The notes beneath the pieces were generated by a model, which was not told the origin of the DNA, did no database searches, and was given only the letters and a program-made list of their open reading frames with translations. Of a stretch of 64,000 nt of DNA, positions 10,149-20,499 are shown piece by piece. Positions within the stretch are counted from its first letter, which is position 1, and the number at the start of each line of letters is the position of its first letter. The translations under genes were made by a program, and so were the position numbers. This DNA is from Massospora cicadina. Taxonomy: Eukaryota > Entomophthoromycota > Entomophthoromycetes > Entomophthorales > Entomophthoraceae. The DNA lies in NCBI GenBank assembly GCA_022478985.1, contig JAKSZP010010632.1:62001-126000 (forward strand), in the 5' to 3' direction.

Positions 10149-11707
10149 ATGGCCATGTGCATCTGGTACTTTATCTTGTGCCTATATGAAATTCTGGCTC
10201 ACCAGAAGATATTGGTGGAACTCCTTTCTGGCTCCATATTTGTCATATCAGCAGCAGTGCCTTGGGCATTCTGGTTTTCCGTTCAGGTGCTCTGGCACCC
10301 TGGCTGGCAGGTCAGTCTAATTCTTACTTGCTGTTCACCTGACACCTCCCCTCACACCTTCCCCCTCAAACACTCTATGAGGAGTTGATGTCTGGGCTGT
10401 CCACATATGGCACAGACCCCATCCTCCAATTTATTGTCCCAAGTGGTTCTGAGATACTAGCAGCACCTTAGGCAATAGCCATCATATCCCCCCACCAGCT
10501 TATCATAGCCCAGCACATCCCATCGCATGCCTATATCCTATCCACACCTGACCATTTCTTTTGGGCCCTCACCAACAATGGTCTCACAGTTTTCCCCCTC
10601 TGCTATGAATTAGACCATGTGAAAAAAGCATGTCAATACAATTCACACCCTGAAAACATGGCCAACTTCACCCATGAGGCCACAAAAACAGCGTTTGAGT
10701 GGGGATTTCAGCTGTCCCCACCCCCACAGACCATGCTCTCAAATCAGAAACAAAATATAGCACCTCAAACCCAAGCTGGCCAATTCACACCCATGCTAAC
10801 CAGTTGGGTGCAGGATTGGACCAATGTTTAATCCAAAAATTCTCCACCTCAAAACTTACCCAACCACAGCCTCCCATCACCAAATCAATTCAAGTCAGCC
10901 AAAATCCATGAGACTTATTTGATGAAATGACTGAAATGGGGTTAAATTGTCCCACCTCCAGCTAAACCAATCGATCTAGAACCTTTTATAAATTTAAACT
11001 TTGATGCCCCATTCCTGCCCAAACAATATGTCCCCAAACCCTATTCTATCCCATACCAAAGTAACCACCAGCTTGCTGAGGCTGCAGTGGCCTTGCCTAA
11101 AAATCGCCATCTTTGCAAAGCTGTGGCAAAATCTGTCATTGAATTTAAAAAAGGGCTGCTCCCCCTTGTTCCCCTCCAATTTTTCTCCTACTGCAAAAGA
11201 GGAAATCCAATGCCTCTATGAAACTTCCACCATTGCTGTCAAATATGTTGTTACTCTAGCAGATTTTCCCTATCCACACATGTCGCCAGAGCAAACATTG
11301 CAAAATTATCCCAACTTCCTGATGCCTGCATCCAAGCTGAACACCATGTTTCTGAACTCATAGAATCATTTATTCAGGCCCAAATTGACAATCTCAACTG
11401 CTATCTACCTCACCTTGACTCTACTCCTGCAGATGCCCCAACCCTCAACTATCAGCATTAATCCACTTTTTCAATGATAATCCCAAGGATGAAGATTTTG
11501 ATCTGCATGATCCCCCTCACCCTCCACCATGATGGAAAAAGCAGCTTGCCGCTGTTCCGCCCAGTAGGTGTTTTTTATTTTTGTTACTTTTGTGTTTTCT
11601 GATGCTCATTTAGGGCAGTTGGTTCATGTTTTTTAATTGGTTTAGTCTTTGGAGTTTAAGTTTTGGTATTGTCCATCCCCTGGTCAGCTTGCCTTGGTTA
11701 AATAAAA
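10149..11707 (+). mobile_element. ORF1-only LINE-like retroposon, copy 1
   Basis: A decayed gag-like ORF is followed by a 3' tail, tattgtccatcccctggtca then gcttgcctt and an AAATAAAATA end. The tail is shared with LINE-1 and the SINEs. No endonuclease or RT is present between the ORF end (about 11535) and the tail. The same protein and tail recur at 56004-57188. The start is uncertain; 10149 is the first plausible ATG. A SINE has inserted into the tail end at about 11722. Confidence 0.65.
10380..11535 (+). pseudogene. ORF1-type nucleocapsid protein, decayed (copy 1)
   Basis: In order: a block YEELMSGLSTYGTDPILQF near 10375-10430, found also in the copy at 39110; HFFWALTNNGLTVFPLCYEL near 10550-10610, a degenerate zinc knuckle; then DHVKKAC. 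After a frameshift come HQLAEAAVALPKNRHLCKAV near 11070-11125 and LPDACIQAEHHVSELIESF near 11320-11375. The last two match the copy at 56491-57035. Several stops and shifts break it. By family it would bind RNA, and no enzyme domain is present. Confidence 0.65.
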
Positions 11708-11722
11708 TATAGATAGTTTGTG

Positions 11723-11863
11723 ATGAGGAGTGGTAGCATAGTGGGGTGGTTCCTGCTCCACTATGGGTTGGGTTTTGATTGACAAGGGTTCATAACCCAC
11801 ACAGGCTAAAAAAGAACTTGGTGTGGTATATTTGTCCCAAGGTTGACTCACCTTGTTCACTTT
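11723..11863 (+). mobile_element. tRNA-derived SINE (SINE-a)
   Basis: The A box is tagcatagtgg and the B box gggttcataaccc, about 60 bp apart. The body ends tttgtcccaaggttgactca. Target duplications tatagatagtttgtg (from 11708) and tatagatagattgtg (from 11864) flank it. The tail resembles the other SINEs here. It sits in the 3' tail of the ORF1-only retroposon and abuts family B. Confidence 0.75.
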
Positions 11864-11870
11864 TATAGAT

Positions 11871-13270
11871 AGATTGTGGTATTACCTGACATTGCTCAAT
11901 TAAGTAAAATAACACTATGAACTAAGTATTTTATATATATATTATAGATAAATAAACTGCTTACTAAAAACCATCAAATATACCAAATCAACCAATCACC
12001 AACTGCTTGGTAGACCTAAACTAAACTTAATGAAACAACCAAAAACCACTAACAATTAATCAAAACCAATTAACTTATCAAATCAACCAATCACTATCCA
12101 CTTACTAAAACCATCAAAATTATTAATCAACCCAAAACCACCAACCACTTGGCAAAACCATTTAAATTATTGAATTAACCAAATATCTAACTGCTCAACC
12201 ATAAAATATACTGATCACCATTAAAAATATATATTTGCTTACTACATATAAAACTATTTATTTACTACTACGAAAATGGTTTTACTTATTCAGAAACCTT
12301 TGTGGGTATGCACATAACAACTCACTAAAGTTTTATCACAATTGAATAAATGGTATAGGAATTCACGTTACAAACAAAGAATTAAAATGAAAAACATTCA
12401 TTTTTACTTGCTTTTCTTTTACTCCCAACCTTGTTTGCCCTAGAATCTTTTAACCTTTCAACACACTTCTTGGAATAACCTATTGATCAATCTTTCTTAG
12501 TTACTAAGGGTGAATGACAATACAATATACCACCAGGATTTTTCTATTTTTATAGTCAAAAAAAGGTTTATATGTAAGATAAAAAATTGCATATGTTTAT
12601 AATAATAATTGGTATATCTTTACAGCTCAGCAAATTGATATTTGATTAGTTCAATAGTTAAATGGTTTGAGGGAGGATACCCCAGTGGTAGAGTATAGAC
12701 CCTCTACCACTACCTCCCGAGTTCGATCCCGGTAATGGACTTTGGGTAGGGGACGATTTTGACTGTGTTGGTTTTGCGCGCCAATGCCCCGAACCGAGAT
12801 AGCAAATAGCAAAGGCAGTCCATGGAGTTCCTGGCCTATCATACGCCGCGCATGGAGGTTTTCCGAGTTTTATCCTCCTTTCCCATTTTCTTCACTTCCC
12901 TAATCGGTGCGGTATCGTCCCCAGGTCGGCCCACCTCGAATAAAATTAAATTAAATAGTTAAATGGTTTTACCAAGTGGTTAATGGTCATTTGGATAATT
13001 ATTAAGTTACTTGTTTTAGTAAGTAATAATGATTAGCTGATTTAATAGTTTTAATGAGATTTTCAAGTGGGGGTGGTTTTAGATTGATTCAATAGGTTTA
13101 ATTAGTTTTTGGGTGAATGGGTAGTAGTTTTTGTTTAAGGTGTGCCAACTTCAAGAAATGTCAACTGTTAAAAGGTGTAAGCTGGCAAAACTCAAAAACA
13201 AAGCTAAAAGGCCCAGAATAGCATCTTATTCTCTAAATTATTATATAAAAGAGGATATGATTTATATTTA
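11871..13270. repeat. Repeat family B, copy 1
   Basis: A non-coding AT-rich repeat, about 1.1 kb without its SINE insertion, aligns end to end with 27485-30410. Both begin agattgtggtatta and end near gtgccaacttcaagaaatgt followed by gtgtaagctgg. Its 5' third carries many copies of motifs such as accaaccacttgg, and the 3' third carries them in the opposite orientation, giving fold-back arms. No protein is recognisable. SINE-b has inserted at 12669. The 200 bp after it (13271-13470) are AT-rich with nothing I recognise. Confidence 0.75.
12669..12956 (+). mobile_element. tRNA-derived SINE (SINE-b), full length
   Basis: A perfect 13-bp target duplication, agttaaatggttt, flanks it (12656-12668 and 12957-12969). 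The head is a clear tRNA relative: A box ccccagtggtagagt and B box gagttcgatcccgg. The body is about 200 bp and the tail ends ggtcggcccacctcgaataa plus an A/T-rich run. Family B copy 2 has no insertion at this site. RNA polymerase III would transcribe it. Confidence 0.9.
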
Positions 13271-13469
13271 TGGGCTATTTTAGTTTGTAGCTGATAGCAA
13301 TAAAGGTACTTGGTTTAATTTACCTTAGTTTGTAAAAGTACTTAGTTTATGAATTAGTCATATATTTAAAAAAATCAAACTACAATAACTTCACTTTGAA
13401 GAAAGCTCATGAAATATAAAAAATAAAAGAAAAATATAAATGAGTTAAATATAAATTGAATGAATTGAA

Positions 13470-13960
13470 CCAAATAAATAAAACAATTTAAATCTACAAA
13501 TTTAAAGGGTGGGTAGCCTGGCAGGGAAATTGCTTATACCCTAGTGCAGGTTTTGAGTTCGAAATTTATACTGTCTAGAAAATTTCTCGGTTTGGTATAT
13601 TTGTCCCAAGGTCGACCCACCTCGAATAATTTTTTAAATCTATAAATTGAATGAAATAGATATAAATTAGATAATAAAAAATTTTGAACCAGGAATTGAA
13701 CCTGCAACTCTGGCTTACACTTAATATAAACATTAATCGGATATTTGTTTTTTGTTAGTTTCAGGTAAGAAATTTGGCGAATTATTCAATTTGTTTGATG
13801 ATCCAACCAGTTGGCCAAATAAATTAAAAAGTCATTTTAATGGGATCATACATACATACACATACTTTTTGATTTCATATTAGAATAGCAAAATTACTCA
13901 GCGTTTTTGTTTATTTATTACCAGAAAATTTGGACTGATTAATTTAGGTTTTATATTATA
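13470..13960. repeat. Repeat family C, copy 1
   Basis: This aligns with 31129-31960. Shared landmarks are aaatctayaaatt around the SINE, gaattgaacctgcaactctg, a degenerate gttagtttcrggtaagaaat stretch, and gggatcatacatacatac. The minus strand near 13690-13720 has a B-box-like ggttcaattcctgg, so the family may contain a tRNA-derived segment in minus orientation. Families B and C are adjacent at both loci, suggesting one duplicated unit of at least 2 kb. Confidence 0.65.
13507..13633 (+). mobile_element. Short SINE (SINE-c) inside family C
   Basis: The A box is tagcctggcagg, and the B box gagttcgaaattt is degenerate. The 3' end is tttgtcccaaggtcgaccca then cctcgaataa. Near-identical flanks ttaaatctacaaattta (13488) and ttaaatctataaattga (13634) look like a target duplication. 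At about 127 bp it may be an internally deleted member of the family that includes SINE-e. It occupies the same site in family C as SINE-e does in copy 2. Confidence 0.65.
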
Positions 13961-14458
13961 GATAACCCACAAAACACTTAATCATTATCATTGAACATAT
14001 CAAACTGATTAATCACCAACCAATTACCTAATTCAGTTGAACCTATAAAATCAATCAAAAACTATTGAACACTTAGCCAAAACCAATTGACCCAGTTGAA
14101 TAACTAATACCATCAAAATCACTTGACAAAGCTAAAGAACCTATCAATTCAGCCAAAAAACTACCAATCACTTGGCCAAAACCAATTAGTTGTAAAAATT
14201 ACCAAAATTTCACTAACTCTACAGCTAAATAAAATTAAGCTTTATTAAATCAATCAAAAATCACCAACCTTTAGTAAATCCAATTTAAAGATCAAATTAA
14301 TAAAAAAAACTTTTAACCACTTACCCAAAACCATTGGATCTATAAAACTTACCAAAAAGCACCAACCAATCACCAATTTAAATATATCTATTGGATTGAT
14401 CAAACACCACCAACTGTTAATCAAAGCATCTCTATGTGTAAAAATCATTATATGTATA
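13960..14458. repeat. AT-rich array of accaatcacttggccaaaacc-like motifs
   Basis: The stretch is built of loosely repeated motifs around ACCAATCACTTGGCCAAAACC with AT-rich spacers. It resembles the 5' arms of family B copies and is probably a third, divergent fragment of that family. No coding frame is recognisable. LINE-2 inserted at its right end, using atcattatatgtata (14444-14458) as target. Confidence 0.5.
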
Positions 14459-14536
14459 AGTATAAATTTATTTGGAGAAGGCTGACCATGATATGGACAC
14501 TTTCAATATGTAATAATAATCAAAAATTATTATATG

Positions 14537-15450
14537 TTAGAGGCATCCCAGAGAATCTAATGCTGTCTCCTGTTGCCAGTGGGAACGCCAATTAAAGGAA
14601 GAGGGGTATTGTGAGTAGAGGCTTATACCATTATTGAGCACATATGAAAGAAAAGGTCTGAAGTGATGAACCATACTGGGAATCAGGATGAGACCAACTG
14701 TTGTTGATGGGATGGTAGATACCAAATAACCATGCTCAAAAGTGGTCCATAAGGTGTGACTGGAATCGTTGTACAGCTTTCTGAAGGGTGGGAGTAAAAC
14801 CTGAAATGGCATCCAGGAAAACCGTGTGGATATTCCACATAGCAATTGCCACCACTAAGGCTTGGAGGGAGGTTGTTTAGGGGAATTCAAGAACAGGGCA
14901 AAGGTATTCTTTTTTTTAGTACTAGATGGAGGGCAAAGGTATTCTTAGATAGGCTGAAGGTCTGTGTTTGCTTCTGGAAAAAGAGACACTGAACCTCATG
15001 CCAGATTGCTTTTGAAGGTGGGCACTCTTCCAGATGGTGAACTAAAGTCCCATATTGGTCACACACAACACATGAGAAGTGTGATGTGTTGTATTGCTCT
15101 GCAGCACAGTATACCCGTTTCAAGCAGCACCACATATGGAAATCAACTTATGGCTGTAAATGAGGGTGATGGGTGTACTTCCAGATGTCTTTCTGGGTTT
15201 CTAGGGAGTTTAGGATGCCCAACATGTCCAAATATTCCACTCTGTCCATGATAGGGGACCTCCTGGGTATCAAATTGTTCATAATGGCTTGTCCTTGTAC
15301 TTTCTGTTTGAATTGGGGGGTAGGACGACCCCTCTTCAAGGTATACCTGCTGATACTGATCCTCCACTCTGCACTCCTCATATTAAGTAGATTCCTTTTA
15401 TAATGGGTGGTGGTCCCATGTGTGCCTGCTGCAGATGGGTGAGTTGCCAT
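14537..15450 (-). pseudogene. LINE-2 ORF2 C-terminal region
   Basis: Three frames (15148-15450, 14887-15135, 14537-14845) match the LINE-1 and LINE-3 C-termini. They contain RGRPTPQFKQKVQG, YLDMLGI, a zinc knuckle CVVCDQYGTLVHHLEECP near 15020-15075, and a final block of the type MVHHFRPFLSYVLNNG. The region between 15450 and 16101 continues the thumb part of the RT in broken frames. Non-functional. Confidence 0.75.
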
Positions 15451-16101
15451 ATATGTAATAAGAGAGTTGGGGTTAGTGGGGTTATTGAGTCCAATGGCAT
15501 GGGCAAAGTTGGATCATGCCACGCATGACCAATGTTGGGTTGAGAATGAGGGGTTGGTTACTGAAGCAACTATGTACCCAGAATTTTGGATGCTTGGTCT
15601 ATGTAGCTAAGTAGGCCCATTTCCCCGCTTTGGCGTGGACCATTGAGGACTTCCAATTGTACAGGGGGAGATTGACCTAGCCAGAGCCACCCTTGTAAGA
15701 GGGCATATAGCAAAGCAAAAAAGATGGGGAGAAAGCAATTACATGGGCTGCAAACTATACTTTTGACAGAAGAGTAGTGTTGACAAGCAGTACTCTACCT
15801 GTTAAGCTAGTTTGTTGACCCCTTAATGATGCAATACACTTTGTTACATTAGCTAGTATGTGGTGTTCTATTATCAAATTGGCATATCCACCCACCTCTA
15901 TCCATACTCCCAGGTGTCACACTGGGCCCTCAGTGGGGCTAGTCGCAAATGGTAGCACAAGATGAGTGTTTTGGGGTGGTTGCCTGGGTGATCTGATGAT
16001 AGACTGAACTACTGGGTCCCTCTGATCGAGGGTCACTGGGGACCAGTGCGTTCAGTATCTACCCAGAAGAGTGATTTCAGTTTTGGATGTGTTGAGGGCT
16101 G

Positions 16102-16643
16102 TGTTAGTATTCTCCCTTTATTGGGAAATCCCTGACTAGGGGTCACAATCTGCCTACAGGTAGATGCTAGATTGGGCTCCCCATTAACTGGGGTTGAGCC
16201 TGATCCAAATTACATGGGATCAGCCCCAAGAATTAAATTATAATTAACTTTATATTTGATACCAGTGACTAATTTTTTAGGATGCCAAAACAATCATTGG
16301 GCCATGGGGAATTACCATCTGATGCTGACCCAATCAATTCACCCTTTTGGGATCACTGGTGACTAATGCTGAGGATGACCCCACTCCCTGTTGTATTATT
16401 TAGTTATTTATATTTACTTATTCTCATCAATTGATGCTGAGACTTTCCATCCTAAATCCACCCATTCCCAATCCATTGAGGTTCTATAAATACCTTGAGG
16501 ACCATTTCAATAAAGTACCATCTTTCACAATCTCTTTTTCTTTTTAGCTTATCTAAGGCTTTTAAGGCCTATTAACTCGCTGGGGCTTTGGGGCCCTGAT
16601 TAATTATGGGCACAAGTTGGAGTTGCTCCCTCATAGCCCAAAA
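16102..16643 (+). repeat. 5' LTR of Ty3 copy 2
   Basis: It starts TGTTAGTATTCTCCC, matching TGTTGGGATTCCTACC of the right LTR. It has a TATA-like ctataaatacc near 16485 and an aataaa near 16511, and ends cccaaaa next to the primer binding site. Length is 542 bp. It is much diverged from the right LTR, with only the ends and the region near 16575-16635 clearly alike. Confidence 0.7.
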
Positions 16644-16664
16644 TCTGGTGCTCCCTGCCAGGTT
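16644..16664 (+). promoter_or_regulatory. Primer binding site of Ty3 copy 2
   Basis: Immediately after the LTR comes tctggtgctccctgccagg. A PBS complementary to a tRNA 3' end should start TGG, and TGGTGCTC does so two bases from the LTR end. Ty3 copy 5 has TGGTGCTCACTAC at the same place. The tRNA cannot be named from this window. Confidence 0.6.
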
Positions 16665-16708
16665 CACCCTGAGTTTGCAGTGAAAAATAAAAAGACAGTA
16701 CCAGTTTG

Positions 16709-18088
16709 ATGTCCAATCTCTTTTTAGATAAAGAACGCCATAAACTCTTGACTAAATTACCCGCTATGATGCACAGGTTTGAGCAACAAATTCTTTCCTT
16801 TGAACAACACCAACTTGAACTTTGAGATGCAACTACCAAGCTCAAAAGCGAAATTTGGCAGTATCCCCTCTCTTTGCCACCAAGTCAGCCCTTTGTGCTG
16901 CCCATGAATGGGTAGATTTAATATTTAAGCATATTAATACCTTACAAACTAAAGTGGACGCCCTCCACCCTTATGATACTTCCAGTAATATTAGTCTCTC
17001 TTTAAGTAAAGCTATCCTCCCAATGTTAGTGCATATTGTTCAGCCTTTAACCCCCCATTGGCACATTCAAACCATCAATCAAAGAGAAGTATGTCCCAGG
17101 CGAAGGGAGCATCTTCTCTTTCTTATTTTGTTATTAAAGTGCTATGTAAGAAGCTACTGACACACAGAAACTCAAACGCCTAACTAACTGTCTTAATCTC
17201 ATGGCTCAAGACATTATGGCCCCCATCTGATGCATTGCCATACTTGGATTAATGCAAGACTGCCTTGCTTCAGGAAATTTGGGAGTGACTTAACCTTAAT
17301 CAACCAAAAACAGACCTTTATGGGTATCAGCCTTAATGGGGGAAACTATCAGTGAATCTGCCCACTGTTTTTACTTCAATGCACAAACTCTGGTTGCATG
17401 GAATCATCTTACGTTAGACGATGCCATCACCGCTGCATTGTCAGCATTTAAAAATATGTCTAATATCTTACTTTATCTTAAAGCGGTGAAGTCTAACTTA
17501 ATGTTCCTCCTCCATATTAAAGAGGCTATATTGGAAATTCTGGCCAAACTACATAAACCCGTTGGGCCACCTTTTTTAACACCAATAAGCCCCAGTCCCA
17601 AGTATTGGCCATTACACCTTTGATTTGCCTACACCTGAATTATACTACACTCATTGCAGAAGAAACAACCACATTGTAGCTGACTTCCACATCCTTTAAT
17701 GTAAGTCGGCAAAAGATCAGTCAGTATAGGGCAAGAGGCTCCCTATGCTGACGCAAAACAAGTGCCTCAAGGCCCCTGTTCTAGTTCTAGCTGTATCCCC
17801 AGTACTTCCAGTTTTTTTGTGTTAGCTGCCCCATTGGAAATTGAAGTCTCTCTGTCTATTCAAGGGAATAAAAACCTCCAGCTTTCTTACTTTTATGTTG
17901 GTCAGTTACCCAAACAAATTTTGGTGGTCAGCTATTCTATAGAAAGCCAAGCCTTGGCAGATAATTCTTTTAAACGCATTGAACAACCCCAAGCTTGGCC
18001 ACAGAAGAACTCTCCGCCTACTTTAATGCAAATCCCTAATGACAGCCTATTAGCTATTAACTCCCAATTTGGATCATTGTTGGTTTGA
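16709..18088 (+). pseudogene. Ty3 copy 2 gag remnant
   Basis: An ATG at 16709 opens a frame reading MSNLFLDKERHKLLTKLP with a coiled, Gln-rich stretch near MHRFEQQILSFEQHQLEL. Later frames 16822-17160, 17336-17623 and 17762-18088 continue with stops between them. I see no zinc knuckle. The assignment as gag rests on position between PBS and protease. Sequence conservation is too low to define a capsid domain. Confidence 0.55.
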
Positions 18089-18397
18089 GTCAAAGTAGTA
18101 CCCCATAAGGTTAAAGTACTGGCAATAATTGACACTGGTTCTCTGGTTAACATTATTTCCTCCCAGCTTATCCAAAAGATAAAAATGTATCCAGACTTGA
18201 TTTACAAAGCTGAATATGGGATGGCAGTTAGTCAGTCTACTAAGGTGATAGGAGACTATTCTGCTTTACCCCTTTGTTTTGGAAAGTTAATAATTACTGC
18301 CCCTGCCGTTGCACTAGAAAATGATAACTACAAGTTGCTTATTGAAGTCCAAATGATGTGGGAGTTTAACTGCATCATCTACCACAAGAAAAAATAA
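18088..18397 (+). pseudogene. Ty3 copy 2 aspartic protease
   Basis: Just after a stop at 18086-18088 the frame reads VVPHKVKVLAIIDTGSLVNI, with an intact D-T-G-S active-site motif near 18130-18140. It continues open to 18397. A second flap region is not obvious. The protease is directly followed, about 160 bp later, by the dUTPase-like domain, an arrangement seen in some retroviruses. Confidence 0.7.
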
Positions 18398-18519
18398 TAT
18401 CCCTACTAGGGTATAAGATTTCATTAATATTAAACTCCCCATCAAAAATAAAGGAGCCCCTAAAAAACGGACATGCTTCCTCAAATACACATCCTCCATT
18501 TGCAAAATTGAGTACCAAG

Positions 18520-18917
18520 TCTTAGGGGAAAAAACTAAGTTACCTCCATAGGCTGTGGATGCCAAAGTGGGGATCCATCTGTATACCCCACATTCTATTA
18601 CAATACCCTCAGGCTCACAAGTTATTGTAGATATGGGGATTCAGATTCTTACCCCTCCTGATCAAATTTTAGTGCTTAGTGGACACTCAAACCCTTCCAT
18701 CAAGGAAGCGTTGACCTGCCTGGGGATTTTGGATTTTGCCTATGGGAAATCTGTCTCTATTCTATTAGGGAATTTAACCACTAAACCTCTCCAGGTCCCT
18801 CAGCATGCTCCTATCACTTATGTAAAACTATGTCCCATTAAGTGTATTGCTGATGTAAATTGTTTTGGCTCATTACAGGATTTAGGATTCGTTCTCACCC
18901 ACCATAGCTTTGGTTGA
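18520..18917 (+). pseudogene. dUTPase-like domain in Ty3 copy 2
   Basis: The frame 18555-18917 (120 aa) matches the trimeric dUTPase fold block by block. Motif I is VGIHLY at residues 5-10, where the family has AG-x-DLY, so the aspartate is His here. Then come ITIPSGSQVIVDMGIQI at 15-31, a motif II-like LSGHSNPSIKEAL at 41-53, motif III as GILDFAYGK at 57-65 (with the key Asp60 and Tyr63), and a motif IV-like PLQVPQHAPITYVKL. Upstream, KLPP then a stop precede it in the same frame. The glycine-rich motif V is not visible. In retroviruses this enzyme lowers dUTP during reverse transcription. The Asp to His change and the stop suggest this copy is dead. Confidence 0.75.
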
Positions 18918-19800
18918 CAGTAGAATTGGGGATAATCTTACCCTGAATGAATTTCAGGATGTCAAAGACCTCCTTGAGGAGTATGGTGATATTTTTCCTT
19001 GGGACCAAGTGACTATGGGAAAATGTCCGAGGTAATTCATTAAATCAAAACTGAGGATCACCCTCTATTTAAATTCTGACCAAATTGAAAATCCAAAGTG
19101 AAGGAAGCTCAAGTGGCCTTAGAGTTACAGCAACTGTTGGAGGCTGGGTTACTTGTGTCTTCCAAAAGTCCATAGGCTTACCCACTCTTATTAATTCAGA
19201 AAAAGGATGGTGGTCACCATGTTTTATAAATTATTGCCACCTCAACTCTCACTCACAAAGATAGTTACCCCCTGCCACATATAGATGACTCTTTACGCTT
19301 AATGTTGAGGTCCAAATATTTCTCAGCTATGGATCTCGCCAGTGGGTACTGGCAAGTAGAATTGTCACCAGAAGTTTGGGAAAAATGCGCTCTCATCACA
19401 AGTGAAGGATTATTTGAGCCCACTAGAATATCTCAGGGTTGTGTGATGCCCCTGCTACCTTTCATTGCCTATGGATGGACTACTAGGCGATTTAAAACGC
19501 TCCTGCATACTAGTTCATATTGATTATATTACCGTTTTTTAGAATCTTTATTGAACATCTAGATCACCTCAGGCAAAGTCTTTCAGCGGTTATAGGAATT
19601 TTCATTAAAACTAAAGCCAGTCAAAATTCTATTTCTTTCAGAGTGAGATGGATTTTTGGGTCATAAGGTCAGTAAATCCAGAATATCTCTGATGGATGAT
19701 AAAGTTTTGACTATTGCTAAGATGACCCCTTCTAAATCCCTGCAAGATATATAAGTTTTTCTAGGAATGGTGGTCTATTATCGCTAATTTATCCCCCATT
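18918..19800 (+). pseudogene. Ty3 copy 2 reverse transcriptase remnant
   Basis: After the dUTPase block comes the usual RT lead DLLEEYGDIFPWDQ near 18970-19010. Then KYFSAMDLASGYWQVELSPE at 19314-19373 is the motif with the first catalytic Asp, followed by KCALITSEGLFEP and a block equivalent to the usual PFGLTNAP. The catalytic box near 19515-19540 reads H-I-D-Y-I in place of Y-V-D-D-I, so one Asp is lost. Several stops interrupt the domain. Confidence 0.75.
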
Positions 19801-20330
19801 TTGCAAACACCTCTGAGCCATTGGTGTATCTACTGAAGAATGGAATACCCTTTCAGTGGAAAGAAGAGCATTATCAGGCCTTTGGCCTGCTACACATCTC
19901 TCTTTCCTACTCTCCAGTACTTATTCATCCAAATTTTGATAAACCCTTCCTCCTCCTTACTGATGCTAGCAATATTGCCATCAGAGCCATACTATCTCAG
20001 AATGATGAGAACTTAGTGGACCATCTCATCGCCTACTACAGCAAGACCTTATCTAATGCCAAACATAATTATAGCGTTACATAATGCGGATGCTTGGTGG
20101 TCCTACTGGTCATTAAGAATTTCTGACCCTTTTTATATGGGAAGCATTTTACCATCATAACTGATCATGCTTCCTTACATTGGCTACAGCAAATGAAGGA
20201 CCCTGATGGGAGATTAACCCCCGGTGGGCGTTAAAACTTCAAAATTATGACTTTTACATTATCCACCAACCAGGGCCGATCCATAAAAATTTGGATTGCC
20301 TATCTCAGCTTCCCATCTTAACTATAACTG
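19801..20330 (+). pseudogene. Ty3 copy 2 RNase H remnant
   Basis: Frame 19821-20084 encodes EPLVYLLKNGIPFQW-like sequence, then LIHPNFDKPFLLLTDASNIA and DHLIAYYSKTLSNAKHNYSV. The DAS carries the first RNase H aspartate. Past a stop at 20082-20084 the sequence FTIITDHASLHWLQQ continues in another frame. In the family it degrades the RNA strand of the hybrid. Confidence 0.75.
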
Positions 20331-20499
20331 ACCCTGAAGAGGATTGACTCTACAACCTCCTAACCCAACCACAGTTATGGAAGGACGAATCTCCAACCCT
20401 CCAAAAGGAATTAGCAAAAGGATCAGCAAATCTCCAAGTCAAGAACAATCAATTGTGCAGACTTGTGTCTAAACAATAGGTGCCTTATGTAAAGCCATC

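Noticed and set aside
16822..17160. tRNA genes from A/B-box-like matches across the window
   Set aside because: The matches sit in SINEs with target duplications, LINE-like tails and no full cloverleaf; none looks like a functional tRNA gene.
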